Assembly: GCF_012641335.1 (NCBI RefSeq)
Contig: NZ_JABAID010000008.1
Coordinates: forward strand, 62,001-126,000
Direction: 5' to 3'
Length of the DNA stretch: 64,000 nucleotides
Source: Novosphingobium sp. ERN07
GTDB lineage: Bacteria > Pseudomonadota > Alphaproteobacteria > Sphingomonadales > Sphingomonadaceae
Each line of letters opens with the position of its first letter. The first letter of the stretch is position 1. This document shows, one piece after another, positions 7,657-17,600 of this stretch. The notes under the pieces were generated by a model. It made no database searches. It was given only the letters and a program-made list of their open reading frames with translations, and had not been told where the DNA came from. Both the position numbers and the translations under genes were made by a program.

Positions 7657-10600
7657 ATGTCCAATTCTTCCCTTGCTTTTGCATTCGATGAACCATCACC
7701 GCCCGCTGTTGCCACGGCGGCCCAGATCTTGGCTTCAGAGCTCGCCGCAGGCCGCGCGCTGTCACGCAGCGACGTTACGCGGATTATGAGCGAGCACTTC
7801 GGGGGCAGCGATGCTCTCGGGCGTTGGTCGGTGCGTGACGCCTACGCAGCTCTTGAACTGGCACAGGTTCAATACCTGCAGACGCTCGATCAAATCCAGC
7901 TCTCGAGCCCGATCGACGAGGCGGAACAGTTCTTCTGCGGTCTCGATGCCCAAGTTCCGACCCAGACCAATCGCAGCGACGAGCAGATCGAATGGCAGCA
8001 ATTTGCAACGCCGCCGCGCCTTGCTTGGCTTGCTGCCCGGGCTTGCGCGCTAGGCGCCGATGAGCTCGTGCTAGAACCCTCGGCCGGAACGGGGATGCTC
8101 GCGGTCTGGACTGCCAAAGCCGGCACCCACCTTGTCTTGAACGAAATCTCGCCGCTGCGTCGCGACTGCCTGACTGATGTGTTCCCCGCTTCCCGTGTGA
8201 CTGGACATGATGCCGAGCTGATCGACGAATTGCTCGATCCGGCCATCAGCCCCAGCGTCGTCTTGATGAACCCTCCCTATTCCCACGGCATTGAGCGAGG
8301 GCACGATAGTCGCACTGGCTCGCGCCATCTGCGGTCGGCCTGGAACCGTCTGGTGTCCGGGGGGCGGCTTGTCGCGATCATGCCAGAATGGTTCGACTGT
8401 GCGAAGTTTCTGGCGGGGCTGAAGGGACTGATCTCGCTGCGGCTCAATGCCGCCGTCGAACGCGCGTTCGTCAGGCAGGGCACCGGCATCACCACACGGC
8501 TGTTGGTCTTCGACAAGGTGGAATGCTCCAATGAGCCTGTCGCTATCCGCACAAACGACTTTCGCCAGCTGGTCGATCTTGTCGATGCTTTGCCGGTTCG
8601 CGCCAGCTTGGCGGCTGTTACCGAGCAATCGAGCCTTCCGGCTCGTGCGCCGTTTCGCTTCGTAACCGCGCCGCGCAGGCCGTTGCCGACGCCAGAAAGG
8701 ATCACGCCTGCAGCCTCCGCCATTAAGCCGCTCACCTACGTGTCGCTCGAAACCCCTGCGCCGCTTGCTCCTCAGGTCGGCCATTATCTTCCCTATCGTC
8801 CGAGCAGGATCGTCATTGATGGCGCATCAGGGCATCCGACGCCGCTCGTCGAGTCCGTCGCCATGGGGTCGATTTCGGCACCCAAGCCCGACGCGATGCC
8901 CCAGTTGCCTGACGGGCTTATCGCCAAGGGAACTCTGTCGGCTGCCCAGGCAGAGACCCTGATCTACGCCGCCAGCGCTCACGCCCGCGATCTTCCCGGC
9001 CGGTTCGAACCCGAGAATAAAGGCTGTTCGCTCAAAGCCTCGGCGGAAGGTCAGGTCTACCGGCAGGGCTATTTTCTCGGAGATGGAACAGGTGCCGGGA
9101 AGGGGCGTCAGGTCGCGAGCGTCATTCTCGATCGGTGGGTGCGCGGGGAACGCCGCCACATCTGGATATCGAAGAACGAGGCGCTGCTGGAAGATGCCCG
9201 GCGCGACTGGGCTGCGCTTGGCGGCCTGCCGATCGACATTCAGCCGCTTGCGTCCTGGAAACTCGGCACCCCCATCGCCATGCGCGACGGAATTCTCTTC
9301 GTGACCTATCCGACCCTGCGTTCGGGTCGAAACGATGCGACCCGCCTCAACCAGATCCTCGCCTGGGCGGGTGATGACTTCGATGGCGTGATCGTGTTCG
9401 ACGAGGCGCACGCCATGGCCAATGCTGCTGGCGGCGAAGGATCGCGAGGCAAGGTCAAGGGATCGGAGCAGGGTATCGCTGGCGTGCGCCTGCAGAACCT
9501 ACTGCCCCGCGCACGGGTGCTCTATGCTTCGGCAACAGGTGCGTCCGACGTCAACAATTTGGCCTATGCGACCCGCCTGGGGCTGTGGGGGCCGGAGACC
9601 GCCTTCGCTAATCGCGAGGCTTTCGTTGCCGACATTCGCGACGGCGGCATCGCCGCGATGGAACTGGTTGCGCGGGACCTCAAGTCGCTCGGCCTCTACA
9701 CCGCCCGGGCCCTTTCGTTCGTCGGTGTCGAGTACGAGATCCTCGAGCATTGCCTGACCAAGGATCAGATCGCGGTCTACGATGCCTATGCCGAGGCTTG
9801 GGCGATCATCCACGCCAACCTGCGCGACGCGCTGGAAGCCACGCGGATCGTCGACAGCGAGACCGGGGGCACGCTCAACTCGGGTGCCAAGTCCGCAGCT
9901 CTATCGATCTTTGAGGGAACCAAGCAACGCTTCTTCGCGCAGCTGCTTCTGTCGATGAAGCTCCCGAGCTTGCTGCCTGCGATCGATACGGCGATCGCCG
10001 ATGGGCATGCCGTTGTCGTGCAACTCGTCTCGACGGCCGAGGCCATGCTCGACCGGCGACTTGCCGACCTGTCTGACGAGGAACGCGAAGCTCTCGAGAT
10101 CGACCTCTCCCCGCGGGAATACGTGATCGACTATCTCGCCAAGAGCTTTCCTGTCCGCCTGATGGCGGTGTTCACCGACGAAAACGGCAACCCTCGCTCC
10201 GAGCCGATGAGTGACGAGCACGGCGCACCTGTGCTTTGCCGCTCCGCGCTGGCCGCGCGCGACCGGATGATCGAGCAGCTCTGCGCCTTGCCGCCGATTG
10301 CCACCGCGCTCGATGCCATCATCGAACGCTTCGGCGTTGACCAGGTGGCGGAAGTCACTGGTCGCACACGTCGGCTGATCGTCGGCCGCGATGGTCGCCA
10401 GAAACTCCAATCCCGCTCGCCGCGCGCCAATGTCGCCGAGACCCAGGCCTTCATGGACGGCGCGAAGCGCATACTGGTGTTCTCCGATGCCGGGGGAACG
10501 GGGCGCAGCTACCATGCTGATCTGGCCGCGAAGAACCAGGCCCGCCGCGTCCACTTCCTGCTCGAGCCGGGCTGGCGGGCTGACGCCGCAATCCAGGGGC

Positions 10601-11898
10601 TCGGGCGGACCAATCGCACCAATCAGGCATCGGCACCGCTGTTCAGGCCAGTAACCACCGATGTGCGCGGCGAGCGCCGCTTTATCTCGACGATCGCGCG
10701 GCGCCTCGACAGCCTCGGCGCTCTGACCCGCGGGCAGCGCCAGACCGGCGGACAAAACCTGTTCGATCCGGCCGACAATCTCGAAAGCATCTACGCCAAG
10801 GAAGCACTCCATAGCTGGTTCGGCTTGCTGTTCACCGGCAAGCTCGAAGCGGTCAGTCTCGGGCGCTTCCAGGAGCTGACAGGTCTCCGGATCGAAGGGC
10901 CCGACGGGTCGATGGTCGATGACCTGCCGTCGATCCAGCGGTGGCTCAACCGCATTCTTGCGCTTCCCATTGCCCTGCAGAACGCGATCTTCGACGAGTT
11001 CATGGGGCTGGTCGAAGCGCGCATCGATGCGGCCCGGCAGGCCGGCACGCTCGATCTCGGCCTCGAGACGATTGCAGTCGAGGACTTCACGGTCCTGTCC
11101 GACACGCTGCTGCGCACCGATCCGGCATCGGGCGCGACGACCCATCTCCTCGAACTGGAAATCGCCAGGGCCCTGAAGCCGCTCACGCTGACGCGGCTCG
11201 AGGAGCTCCACGGCCTCACCGGGCAGCGGCAACGGCCGGTTCGAAATGCTCGCTCAGGCAGGGTTGCCTTGCTCGTGCCTGCCCGCAGTATTCTTGCCGA
11301 TGACGGTACGCGCGTGACCCGCTTCGAATTGCTGCGCCCCCTCAAGCGCAGTCACATCACCGAGGATCAGCTCGCTGAGAGCAGCTGGGAGGGGATCTCC
11401 GTCGACGCTTTCCGCAAGGCCTGGGTCGCCGAGGTGGAAGAGGCGAGGACCAGCCACAAGCGCGAGCGCCTCTATGTCGCGACAGGTCTCCTGCTGCCGG
11501 TCTGGGACAAGCTCCCTTCAGATTTCGTAAGAGTCAGCCGTATCTCGGCGGCGGATGGCCGTTCGCTCCTCGGCCGCGAGGTTCCCGTCCACTGCGTGCC
11601 CGAACTGTGCCGGGCGCTTGGTCTGGAACGGGAACAAACGCTCTCTGCTGATGAAGTTGTTCAGACCGTCCTGGCGACGGGCAGGGCCACGGAGTTCGCG
11701 GCCCGCGAGAAGCTCGTGGTCAAACGCAGCCTGGTCAATGGCTCACAGCGAATTGAGCTTACGGGATGGAGTGCGGCACGCCTCGACTGGTACAAGGCTC
11801 AAGGCTGCTTTACCGAGATCATCCGCTACCAGACCCGGCTTTTCGTGCCGATCGAAGGCGCGGCGGGCGTGATTGCTAGACTGGCATCATCGGCATAG
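7657..11898 (+). CDS. Strawberry-notch-type methyltransferase/helicase fusion
   Basis: A 1413-residue protein of a type typical of large sphingomonad plasmids. An N-terminal SAM-dependent methyltransferase is marked by motif I LEPSAGTGML (about 139-148) and MNPPYS (about 204-209). A superfamily 2 helicase of strawberry-notch type follows, with Walker A-like GDGTGAGKGRQ (about 475-485), DEAH in VFDEAHAM (about 580) and the downstream segment GGTGRSYHADL. Presumably it acts on double-stranded element DNA, for example methylating it against host restriction; this is inference. The start ATG follows TCAGGAGG. Its position in the probable leading region fits an anti-restriction or early establishment role. 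Confidence 0.88.
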   Translation: MSNSSLAFAFDEPSPPAVATAAQILASELAAGRALSRSDVTRIMSEHFGGSDALGRWSVRDAYAALELAQVQYLQTLDQIQLSSPIDEAEQFFCGLDAQVPTQTNRSDEQIEWQQFATPPRLAWLAARACALGADELVLEPSAGTGMLAVWTAKAGTHLVLNEISPLRRDCLTDVFPASRVTGHDAELIDELLDPAISPSVVLMNPPYSHGIERGHDSRTGSRHLRSAWNRLVSGGRLVAIMPEWFDCAKFLAGLKGLISLRLNAAVERAFVRQGTGITTRLLVFDKVECSNEPVAIRTNDFRQLVDLVDALPVRASLAAVTEQSSLPARAPFRFVTAPRRPLPTPERITPAASAIKPLTYVSLETPAPLAPQVGHYLPYRPSRIVIDGASGHPTPLVESVAMGSISAPKPDAMPQLPDGLIAKGTLSAAQAETLIYAASAHARDLPGRFEPENKGCSLKASAEGQVYRQGYFLGDGTGAGKGRQVASVILDRWVRGERRHIWISKNEALLEDARRDWAALGGLPIDIQPLASWKLGTPIAMRDGILFVTYPTLRSGRNDATRLNQILAWAGDDFDGVIVFDEAHAMANAAGGEGSRGKVKGSEQGIAGVRLQNLLPRARVLYASATGASDVNNLAYATRLGLWGPETAFANREAFVADIRDGGIAAMELVARDLKSLGLYTARALSFVGVEYEILEHCLTKDQIAVYDAYAEAWAIIHANLRDALEATRIVDSETGGTLNSGAKSAALSIFEGTKQRFFAQLLLSMKLPSLLPAIDTAIADGHAVVVQLVSTAEAMLDRRLADLSDEEREALEIDLSPREYVIDYLAKSFPVRLMAVFTDENGNPRSEPMSDEHGAPVLCRSALAARDRMIEQLCALPPIATALDAIIERFGVDQVAEVTGRTRRLIVGRDGRQKLQSRSPRANVAETQAFMDGAKRILVFSDAGGTGRSYHADLAAKNQARRVHFLLEPGWRADAAIQGLGRTNRTNQASAPLFRPVTTDVRGERRFISTIARRLDSLGALTRGQRQTGGQNLFDPADNLESIYAKEALHSWFGLLFTGKLEAVSLGRFQELTGLRIEGPDGSMVDDLPSIQRWLNRILALPIALQNAIFDEFMGLVEARIDAARQAGTLDLGLETIAVEDFTVLSDTLLRTDPASGATTHLLELEIARALKPLTLTRLEELHGLTGQRQRPVRNARSGRVALLVPARSILADDGTRVTRFELLRPLKRSHITEDQLAESSWEGISVDAFRKAWVAEVEEARTSHKRERLYVATGLLLPVWDKLPSDFVRVSRISAADGRSLLGREVPVHCVPELCRALGLEREQTLSADEVVQTVLATGRATEFAAREKLVVKRSLVNGSQRIELTGWSAARLDWYKAQGCFTEIIRYQTRLFVPIEGAAGVIARLASSA

Positions 11899-11902
11899 CC
11901 CC

Positions 11903-11937
11903 TTGCCAAATGGCATTAAAAGCCGTATATCATGCCA
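11903..11937 (+). promoter_or_regulatory. Promoter and operator of the Xre-RES toxin-antitoxin pair
   Basis: TTGCCA at 11903-11908 and TATATC at 11926-11931 are 17 bases apart, a good sigma-70 promoter 21 bases before the antitoxin start. TGCCA-AA-TGGCA at 11904-11915 is a perfect inverted repeat overlapping the -35, and a further TGCCA half-site at 11933-11937 lies just past the -10. This suits autorepression by the Xre antitoxin. Confidence 0.65.
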
Positions 11938-11951
11938 TATGGAGAAGCGCC

Positions 11952-12365
11952 ATGCTGGCTTTGCAACCCGTTGATACCGCCGTTACCGCCTTCCGGCCCG
12001 ATCCGATCACCCAGGACGAGGCAGCTGCCATGTTCCGGGCAGTCCTCAACCTGTTCGGCAAATGGGAACTGACCGACGAACAGGCGGCAACCCTGCTCGA
12101 CATGCCGGTTCGATCCTATCGGCGATGGAAGGCGGAAGGGCCTGGGCGCGTTTCGCGCGATGGGCGTGCGCGCCTCTCCAACCTGATGGGCATCCACAAA
12201 GCGCTCCGGATCATCTTTTCGGAGGCGACCCGCGGGTACACTTGGATCAAGGCCGCGAATGAAGTGTTTGGCGGAGCCAGTGCGCTCGACGTGATGCTGG
12301 GAGGTGAGCTTACCGACATCATGCGTGTACGTCGCTACCTGGACGCCGAGCGCGGCGGCTGGTGA
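11952..12365 (+). CDS. Xre/MbcA/ParS-type antitoxin
   Basis: A 137-residue antitoxin of the class paired with RES toxins. The N-terminal half contains an Xre-like helix-turn-helix (ELTDEQAATLLDMPVRSYRRWK). The C-terminal half is the toxin-binding ParS/MbcA domain (GYTWIKAANEVFGG and LTDIMRVRRYLDAERGGW). The ATG at 11952 with GGAGAAG upstream is preferred over the earlier in-frame start at 11910, because the promoter would then lie correctly before it. It overlaps the toxin gene by four bases (GTGA). It should neutralise the RES enzyme and repress its own promoter. Confidence 0.87.
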   Translation: MLALQPVDTAVTAFRPDPITQDEAAAMFRAVLNLFGKWELTDEQAATLLDMPVRSYRRWKAEGPGRVSRDGRARLSNLMGIHKALRIIFSEATRGYTWIKAANEVFGGASALDVMLGGELTDIMRVRRYLDAERGGW

Positions 12366-13096
12366 GCGAAGCAGCAGAAATCCTCGTTTCTCGAGTTGCG
12401 TGGAAGGGCGCTGTCAGGATCATCCGCAGCGCCTTTCCGCCGATCGATCTGTTCGAAGACATCGCTGATCCCGCCGACTGGCCGCTGCTGATTTCGGCGG
12501 AGCAGAAGAGCAATCCCCGCATCATGGCGACGATCGGCAATCTCGACCTCGTTCCAGTCGACCGGCGCGTCGGCGGTAACGGAGCCTCCTACCTCATGGC
12601 GCCATTCACCCACGTCAGCACTGACCGGCCGAGCCGCTTTACGGATGGCAGCTATGGTGTGCTCTACGTTGGGGACCGGTTTGAAACCGCGTTGTTCGAG
12701 ACGATCCACCACCATGCCCGCTTCATGGCGCGGACAAATGAAGGGGCTGGATGGACCTCGCAGTTCCGGGAAATCGTCATGGCAGTCGATGCAGACTTGC
12801 ATGATCTCCGAACTCGGGCGGCGGAGCCGGTTCCGGCGCTTGACCCCGACAGCTACGCGGCATCCCAAGCACTCGCCCGGCACCTCAGGGGCGGGGGATC
12901 AAACGGGATTGCCTACCCGAGCATCCGGCATCCCGGTGGGGAATGCGTCGCTCTCTTCTACCCGGACTGCGCGTCAAATCCCTTACAAGGGCGGCATCTC
13001 GATTACCACTGGGATGGCGAGCGGGTTGACCTTGTCCGCGATGCCGGCTCAGGGGCTGTTTTCCGGATCGTCGATTTGCCCATCGATCCTGTCTGA
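12362..13096 (+). CDS. RES-domain NAD+-degrading toxin
   Basis: A 244-residue RES family protein. Family blocks are RFTDGSYGVLYVGDRFETALFE, with the conserved R, Y and E residues of the active site, and later SNGIAYPSIRHPGGECVALFYPD. RES toxins degrade NAD+, stopping growth. The GTG start overlaps the antitoxin stop. The pair is a normal-length type II module and probably stabilises the element, although RES toxins can also act in defence. Confidence 0.88.
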   Translation: MSEAAEILVSRVAWKGAVRIIRSAFPPIDLFEDIADPADWPLLISAEQKSNPRIMATIGNLDLVPVDRRVGGNGASYLMAPFTHVSTDRPSRFTDGSYGVLYVGDRFETALFETIHHHARFMARTNEGAGWTSQFREIVMAVDADLHDLRTRAAEPVPALDPDSYAASQALARHLRGGGSNGIAYPSIRHPGGECVALFYPDCASNPLQGRHLDYHWDGERVDLVRDAGSGAVFRIVDLPIDPV

Positions 13097-13161
13097 CCGC
13101 ATCGGCTGGGTTTCCAGCCGAGTGCTGTAGGATCTCCCAGCGCAATTGACGGCCAGCAGGC

Positions 13162-13674
13162 TCATACCTGCGCGCCAGCCTTCACGAGTTCATGAAGGGC
13201 TTTGTCTGGCGAAACTGGGCCCTTGTACAGCGGACTACATGGCGTCTCTGCTAGCTTGGCGGAAATCGCAAGGAGGTCATCATCGTCGCCCTTTTGATAA
13301 GCATAGGCGGCGAGCCAGAACTCAGCTTGGCGAACGAACTCATTGATAATTCCGACGACGCTCCGGTTCGCTGTCTTGGCATACTGGACCTTGTCCATCC
13401 GCCAGACTTCCTGGGCAATGAATTCGGGCGGCACCCCGTGCTCTTTCAAGACGAGCGCTAGCTGGCCAGGAAATCTTCGAGCAAGAGTCGCAACTGGAGC
13501 GAGCGGCATGAGCACGGGGAGCAGCGTGCGCTCAGAAACCAATAACGCCACTTGCGGCTTCCAGAATATGGCCGTGGCATACCAGCTGCCCAGTGCGGTG
13601 TCGCTTCGCCCAGGCGCAACGATTTCCGGTTCGATTCGATCAAGCAGCTTTTTGGTGTAATGGAGGCGGAACAT
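13162..13674 (-). CDS. DUF6933-like conserved protein
   Basis: A 170-residue protein starting MFRLHYTKKLLDRIEP, which matches my recollection of the DUF6933 family opening. A middle segment ATAIFWKPQVALLVSERTLLPVLMPLAP reads like alternating strands. Function is unknown. It is the only - strand gene between 6.7 and 25 kb apart from the small gene at 24961. It is divergent from hamA across 223 bases and may mark the left edge of the Hachiman insertion. The start is chosen by family similarity, since the ribosome site is weak; an upstream extension to 13764 is open. Confidence 0.6.
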   Translation of the reverse strand: MFRLHYTKKLLDRIEPEIVAPGRSDTALGSWYATAIFWKPQVALLVSERTLLPVLMPLAPVATLARRFPGQLALVLKEHGVPPEFIAQEVWRMDKVQYAKTANRSVVGIINEFVRQAEFWLAAYAYQKGDDDDLLAISAKLAETPCSPLYKGPVSPDKALHELVKAGAQV

Positions 13675-13827
13675 GGCGGCACACGATAATGCCCGCTGTC
13701 CACCGCGTCCACCGACGCTGCCGGCCTTGCCGCTGGAATGGCAAAGTCGACCAGAGACAGTCATTCAAATCAGCCACTGTGATTGCCCGCTTCTAGCAGA
13801 ACCAGCTAAAGGGCATCTCTAAGCAGA

Positions 13828-13882
13828 CTGGCAGCAAGTTGAAAAGATTCCGTCACTTATCTTGTTGTGATAGGGCTGCCAG
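13828..13882 (+). promoter_or_regulatory. Inverted repeat spanning the hamA promoter region
   Basis: CTGGCAGC at 13828-13835 and GCTGCCAG at 13875-13882 are perfect 8-bp arms 39 bases apart. The right arm touches the AAGGGGG ribosome site of hamA. A TTGAAA hexamer at 13839-13844 lies between the arms but lacks a clear -10 partner. It could be an operator or a 5'-leader stem. Confidence 0.3.
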
Positions 13883-13897
13883 AAGGGGGCATGCTTA

Positions 13898-14674
13898 GTG
13901 GCGGACATCAAAACCTGGTGCGGCGAGACCGTAACCGAAGTAAACAAGCACAGGCTCGTCTATCTCGAGGCTAACGCGGCGACTCTTGCGAGCACAGGCG
14001 TCGCATCGGTGGCCGCGGTCGTTCCCGGTCACTATGCCGCACCGGACCGCATTGCCGACATCCTGCAGCGGCTCGGGAAGCCAGCGGTGGCCCACTACGT
14101 CCAGACCAAGTTGCCGCAGGGTGCCAAATCACGATCGGGCGATCTCGGCGAGATCCTTGCCACCAGCTATGTGTCGGAGTTCACAGGCTATTCGATCGGC
14201 GTCTTCAAGTTGCGGTGGTCGGATCACCGCGAGATGGCGATGCGGGGTGACGATATACTGGGGATCAAGCTCGATCCTGGGGTCACGGTCAAATTCCTGA
14301 AGGGCGAAGTCAAAAGCCGCGCCGCGCTCGGCAAAAAGACGGTCGATGAAGCCCGGACGGCGCTTGCGTCCAGCAATGGACGACCGACGCCGCACGCGCT
14401 CGCGTTCGTTGCGGACCGATTGTTCGAGACAGGTGAGACGGCCGTCGCCGAGGTAATCGACCAGTTTCAGCTCAAGGCGCGGATCGAGATCAATCAGCTG
14501 TCGCACCTGATGTTCATGTTCACCGGCAACAATCCGAGCAATCTACTCTCCGCCAACCTCAACGCCTATAACGGCAAGATCCCGCAGATCGCGGTCGGTC
14601 TTCGAGTATCGACCCATCAGGCGTTCATCAAAGAGGTCTTTGACAAGGTGATCGCCGATGGCAACAAACCCTGA
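13898..14674 (+). CDS. hamA: Hachiman system nuclease HamA (DUF1837)
   Basis: A 258-residue protein of the HamA/DUF1837 type. A PD-(D/E)XK nuclease core is visible: SRSGDLGEI (about 78-86), MRGDDILGI with D118/D119, and FLKGEVKSR with E137 and K139. In Hachiman, HamA is held inactive by the helicase HamB and released on sensing damaged or phage DNA, then degrades DNA. The start is GTG at 13898 with AAGGGGG eight bases upstream. It overlaps hamB by 17 bases, which implies co-translation. The neighbouring helicase of the right size makes the assignment strong. Confidence 0.9.
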   Translation: MADIKTWCGETVTEVNKHRLVYLEANAATLASTGVASVAAVVPGHYAAPDRIADILQRLGKPAVAHYVQTKLPQGAKSRSGDLGEILATSYVSEFTGYSIGVFKLRWSDHREMAMRGDDILGIKLDPGVTVKFLKGEVKSRAALGKKTVDEARTALASSNGRPTPHALAFVADRLFETGETAVAEVIDQFQLKARIEINQLSHLMFMFTGNNPSNLLSANLNAYNGKIPQIAVGLRVSTHQAFIKEVFDKVIADGNKP

Positions 14675-17600
14675 AGCCATCGCACAGCTGATCGCCGAGG
14701 CGACGGCCGCCGGGTTCCGTGACGATCTACTCGCGAAAGGACAGGCGCGGGCGATGGTGTGGCGCGACGGGGTGGTGCCGTCTGAGGCACCACAATTCTC
14801 AACGATGCTGACTTACGATCTCCTGAGTTACGCCTATTCGCTGATGAACCAAGGGCTGCGGCTGCTGGATCAGCAGGCTGAATTCAGCGCGGCGCGAAGT
14901 GCCTTCGAACATGCCGCATCGGCGATCGAGGCGGCGACAGCGCGTGGCCGCGTCACGAACGACCGGGATTTTCACCGGCTGATGGCCGGTGCCTGCTACC
15001 ATCTCGCCCGCTATGCGGCACGGGCGTTCTCATTGCTGAACGAGGGCTTGAACGAGGCCAATCTCAGCGTGCCGGAACGCGCGGTCGCACTCCTCATGCT
15101 GCGCGACCTGATGACGCTCGAAACGCTGCTCCGCGAGGAGCGTGACACCGCGTCGGAGGATGCGATGATCGCGCACCTCGCGGGAGAATTCGCAGGCGAC
15201 GCACCAGCTTTGGACGACAATGAGGACGAGTCGGCAGACGAACCGCTCCTGCAGGTTGTCGATCGGGCGCTTTCCGACAATTTCACGGCAGCGCTCGCCA
15301 TCGCACTGCTTGCGTTCGAGCGGGGCGACGAAGCGCTAATCGGCTCCGCGATCGAACGCCTGAAGACTGGCCTGTCCTCGGCGGCCGAACTCAACATGGT
15401 GCCGAGTTGGTGGTGCCACCGGCTCACGATCCACCTGCTCGACGATCTATGGTCATCGAGCTTCCACGTCCGCCTCCCCAAGGCTTCCGACGATGGTGCA
15501 GCAGTGGATTGGGTCGCCTACCGCGAATTGTTCATTGCATCGCTCTTGCGCCGGGGTCGCTCCGAGATCGACATGTGGCCTTCGCAGATCGAAGCTGCGA
15601 CCCGGGCGCTGGATCTCGACGACAATATGGTCATCTCGTTGCCGACGAGCGCCGGCAAGACGCGCGTCGCGGAGCTTTGCATCCTGGCCTGTCTCGCTGC
15701 GGGGCGCCGCGTCGTGTTCGTGACCCCGCTGCGCGCGCTCTCTGCGCAGACGGAAGTGACGCTTCAGCGTACCTTCCAGCCGCTCGGGAAAACGGTCTCA
15801 AGCCTCTATGGCGCGATCGGCGTCAGCGAAGTCGATGAGGATTTCCTGCGGGAAAGCGACATCATCGTCGCCACGCCCGAGAAGCTCGATTTCGCGCTAC
15901 GCAACGACCCTGACCTGCTAGATACCGTAGGCCTCGTCGTCCTCGACGAAGGCCATATGATCGGACTGACCGAGCGTGAAGTCCGCTATGAAGTTCAAAT
16001 CCAGCGCCTGTTGCGGCGCAGCGACGCCAAGACCCGACGCATCGTCTGTCTATCAGCCATCCTTCCGGATGGCGATCAGCTGCAAGATTTCACGGCGTGG
16101 CTGACCGGCGATCAAGACGACGGACTCATCAAGATGGACTGGCGGCCAACACGTCTGCGTTACGGCGAGGTCGAATGGCGTGGCGATCACGCGAAGCTCG
16201 AAATCTCGGTCGGTGCGGAGAAACCGTTCGTGCCGCGCTTCCTGACAGCCAGCCTGCCCAAGGGACGCAAGACGCGCTTTTTCCCGTGCGATCAGCGCGA
16301 ACTGTGCATCGCAACGGCTTGGACGATGGTCGCAGACAAGCACTCCGTGCTGATCTTCTGTCCGCAACGCCGGTCGGTTGAGCCTTTCGCCAAAGCCATC
16401 GTCGACCTCGCCAAGCGCGGATCGATCGTGCCGGTACTCGATCACGACCCGGCCGTACTAGACAATGCGATCGCGATCGGGACAGAGTGGCTTGGCGTCG
16501 ACAGTCCGGTGCTGGCGTGCCTGCGCCTCGGCGTCGCGATCCATCATGGCGCACTGCCCACGCCCTACCGCAAGGAAGTCGAGCGCTTGCTCCGCGATGG
16601 CATCCTTCGGGTGACGGTGTCATCGCCAACGCTTGCGCAGGGACTGAACCTATCGGCCACTACGTTGGTATTCCACGGCCTCAAACGCGGAAGCGAGCCG
16701 ATCGATATTGCAGAATTCCGCAACGTCGTCGGGCGTGCCGGTCGGGCCTACGTTGATGTCGAGGGCCTGGTGCTCATGCCAATGTTCGACCGGCTCACCA
16801 GTCGGCGTGCTGAATGGAAGGAGATGGTCGATAGCGCCAAAGGCAAGGAGATGGAGAGTGGCCTGCTGCGGCTGCTGCTCTCATTGATGGGCCGGATTGT
16901 CCGCAAGACCAAGGCCAAGTCGATGGCGACGGTCTTGGAATATCTTGCCGGCGTGACCGCATGGGACTTCCCGATACTGCCGACCGAAAGCAGCGATGTG
17001 AACGATCAGGAACGCGGGCGATGGTCTGGATATCTCACGACGCTCGACACAGCGCTGCTCAGCATGCTCGGCGACCAGGAAGTTCCAGACGATCAGATCG
17101 AGGCGATGCTCGATGACGTGCTAACCTCGTCGCTATGGACGCGGCGCCTTCAGCACCGAAAGCCGGCTGTCCAACAGTTGCTCAAGACCGGGCTGGTCGC
17201 GCGCGCGAAATTCATCTGGGGTCGGACGACAGCCGCGCAGCGTCGCGGCTATTTTCTTGCCGGCGTTGGTCTTGCGACCGGCGAAGCTCTTGACGGTGAT
17301 GCCGCTGAGCTGAACGAACTTCTGGTCCGGGCCAACAGCACCATTCTCGTCGATGACGCGGAGGAAGCGATCGCCGCAGTGACGGCGTTCGCCAAAAAGG
17401 TCTTCGCGATTGCTCCCTTTGTCCCCGATGACCTGCCAGACGACTGGCCGGCGATCCTGAAGGCGTGGCTCGAAGGTCGTGCACTCGCGCCTCTGGCTGC
17501 CGGCAGGGAAGACGAGGTGCTGAAATTCGTTGAGCAGGCGCTGGTCTATAAATTGCCATGGGCGATGGAGGCGGTTCGGGTCCGCGGGCTAGCGCACGGC

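Noticed and set aside
9901..11232. Long antisense frame within the SNO methylase/helicase gene
   Set aside because: A shadow of high-GC coding; no motif and no promoter.
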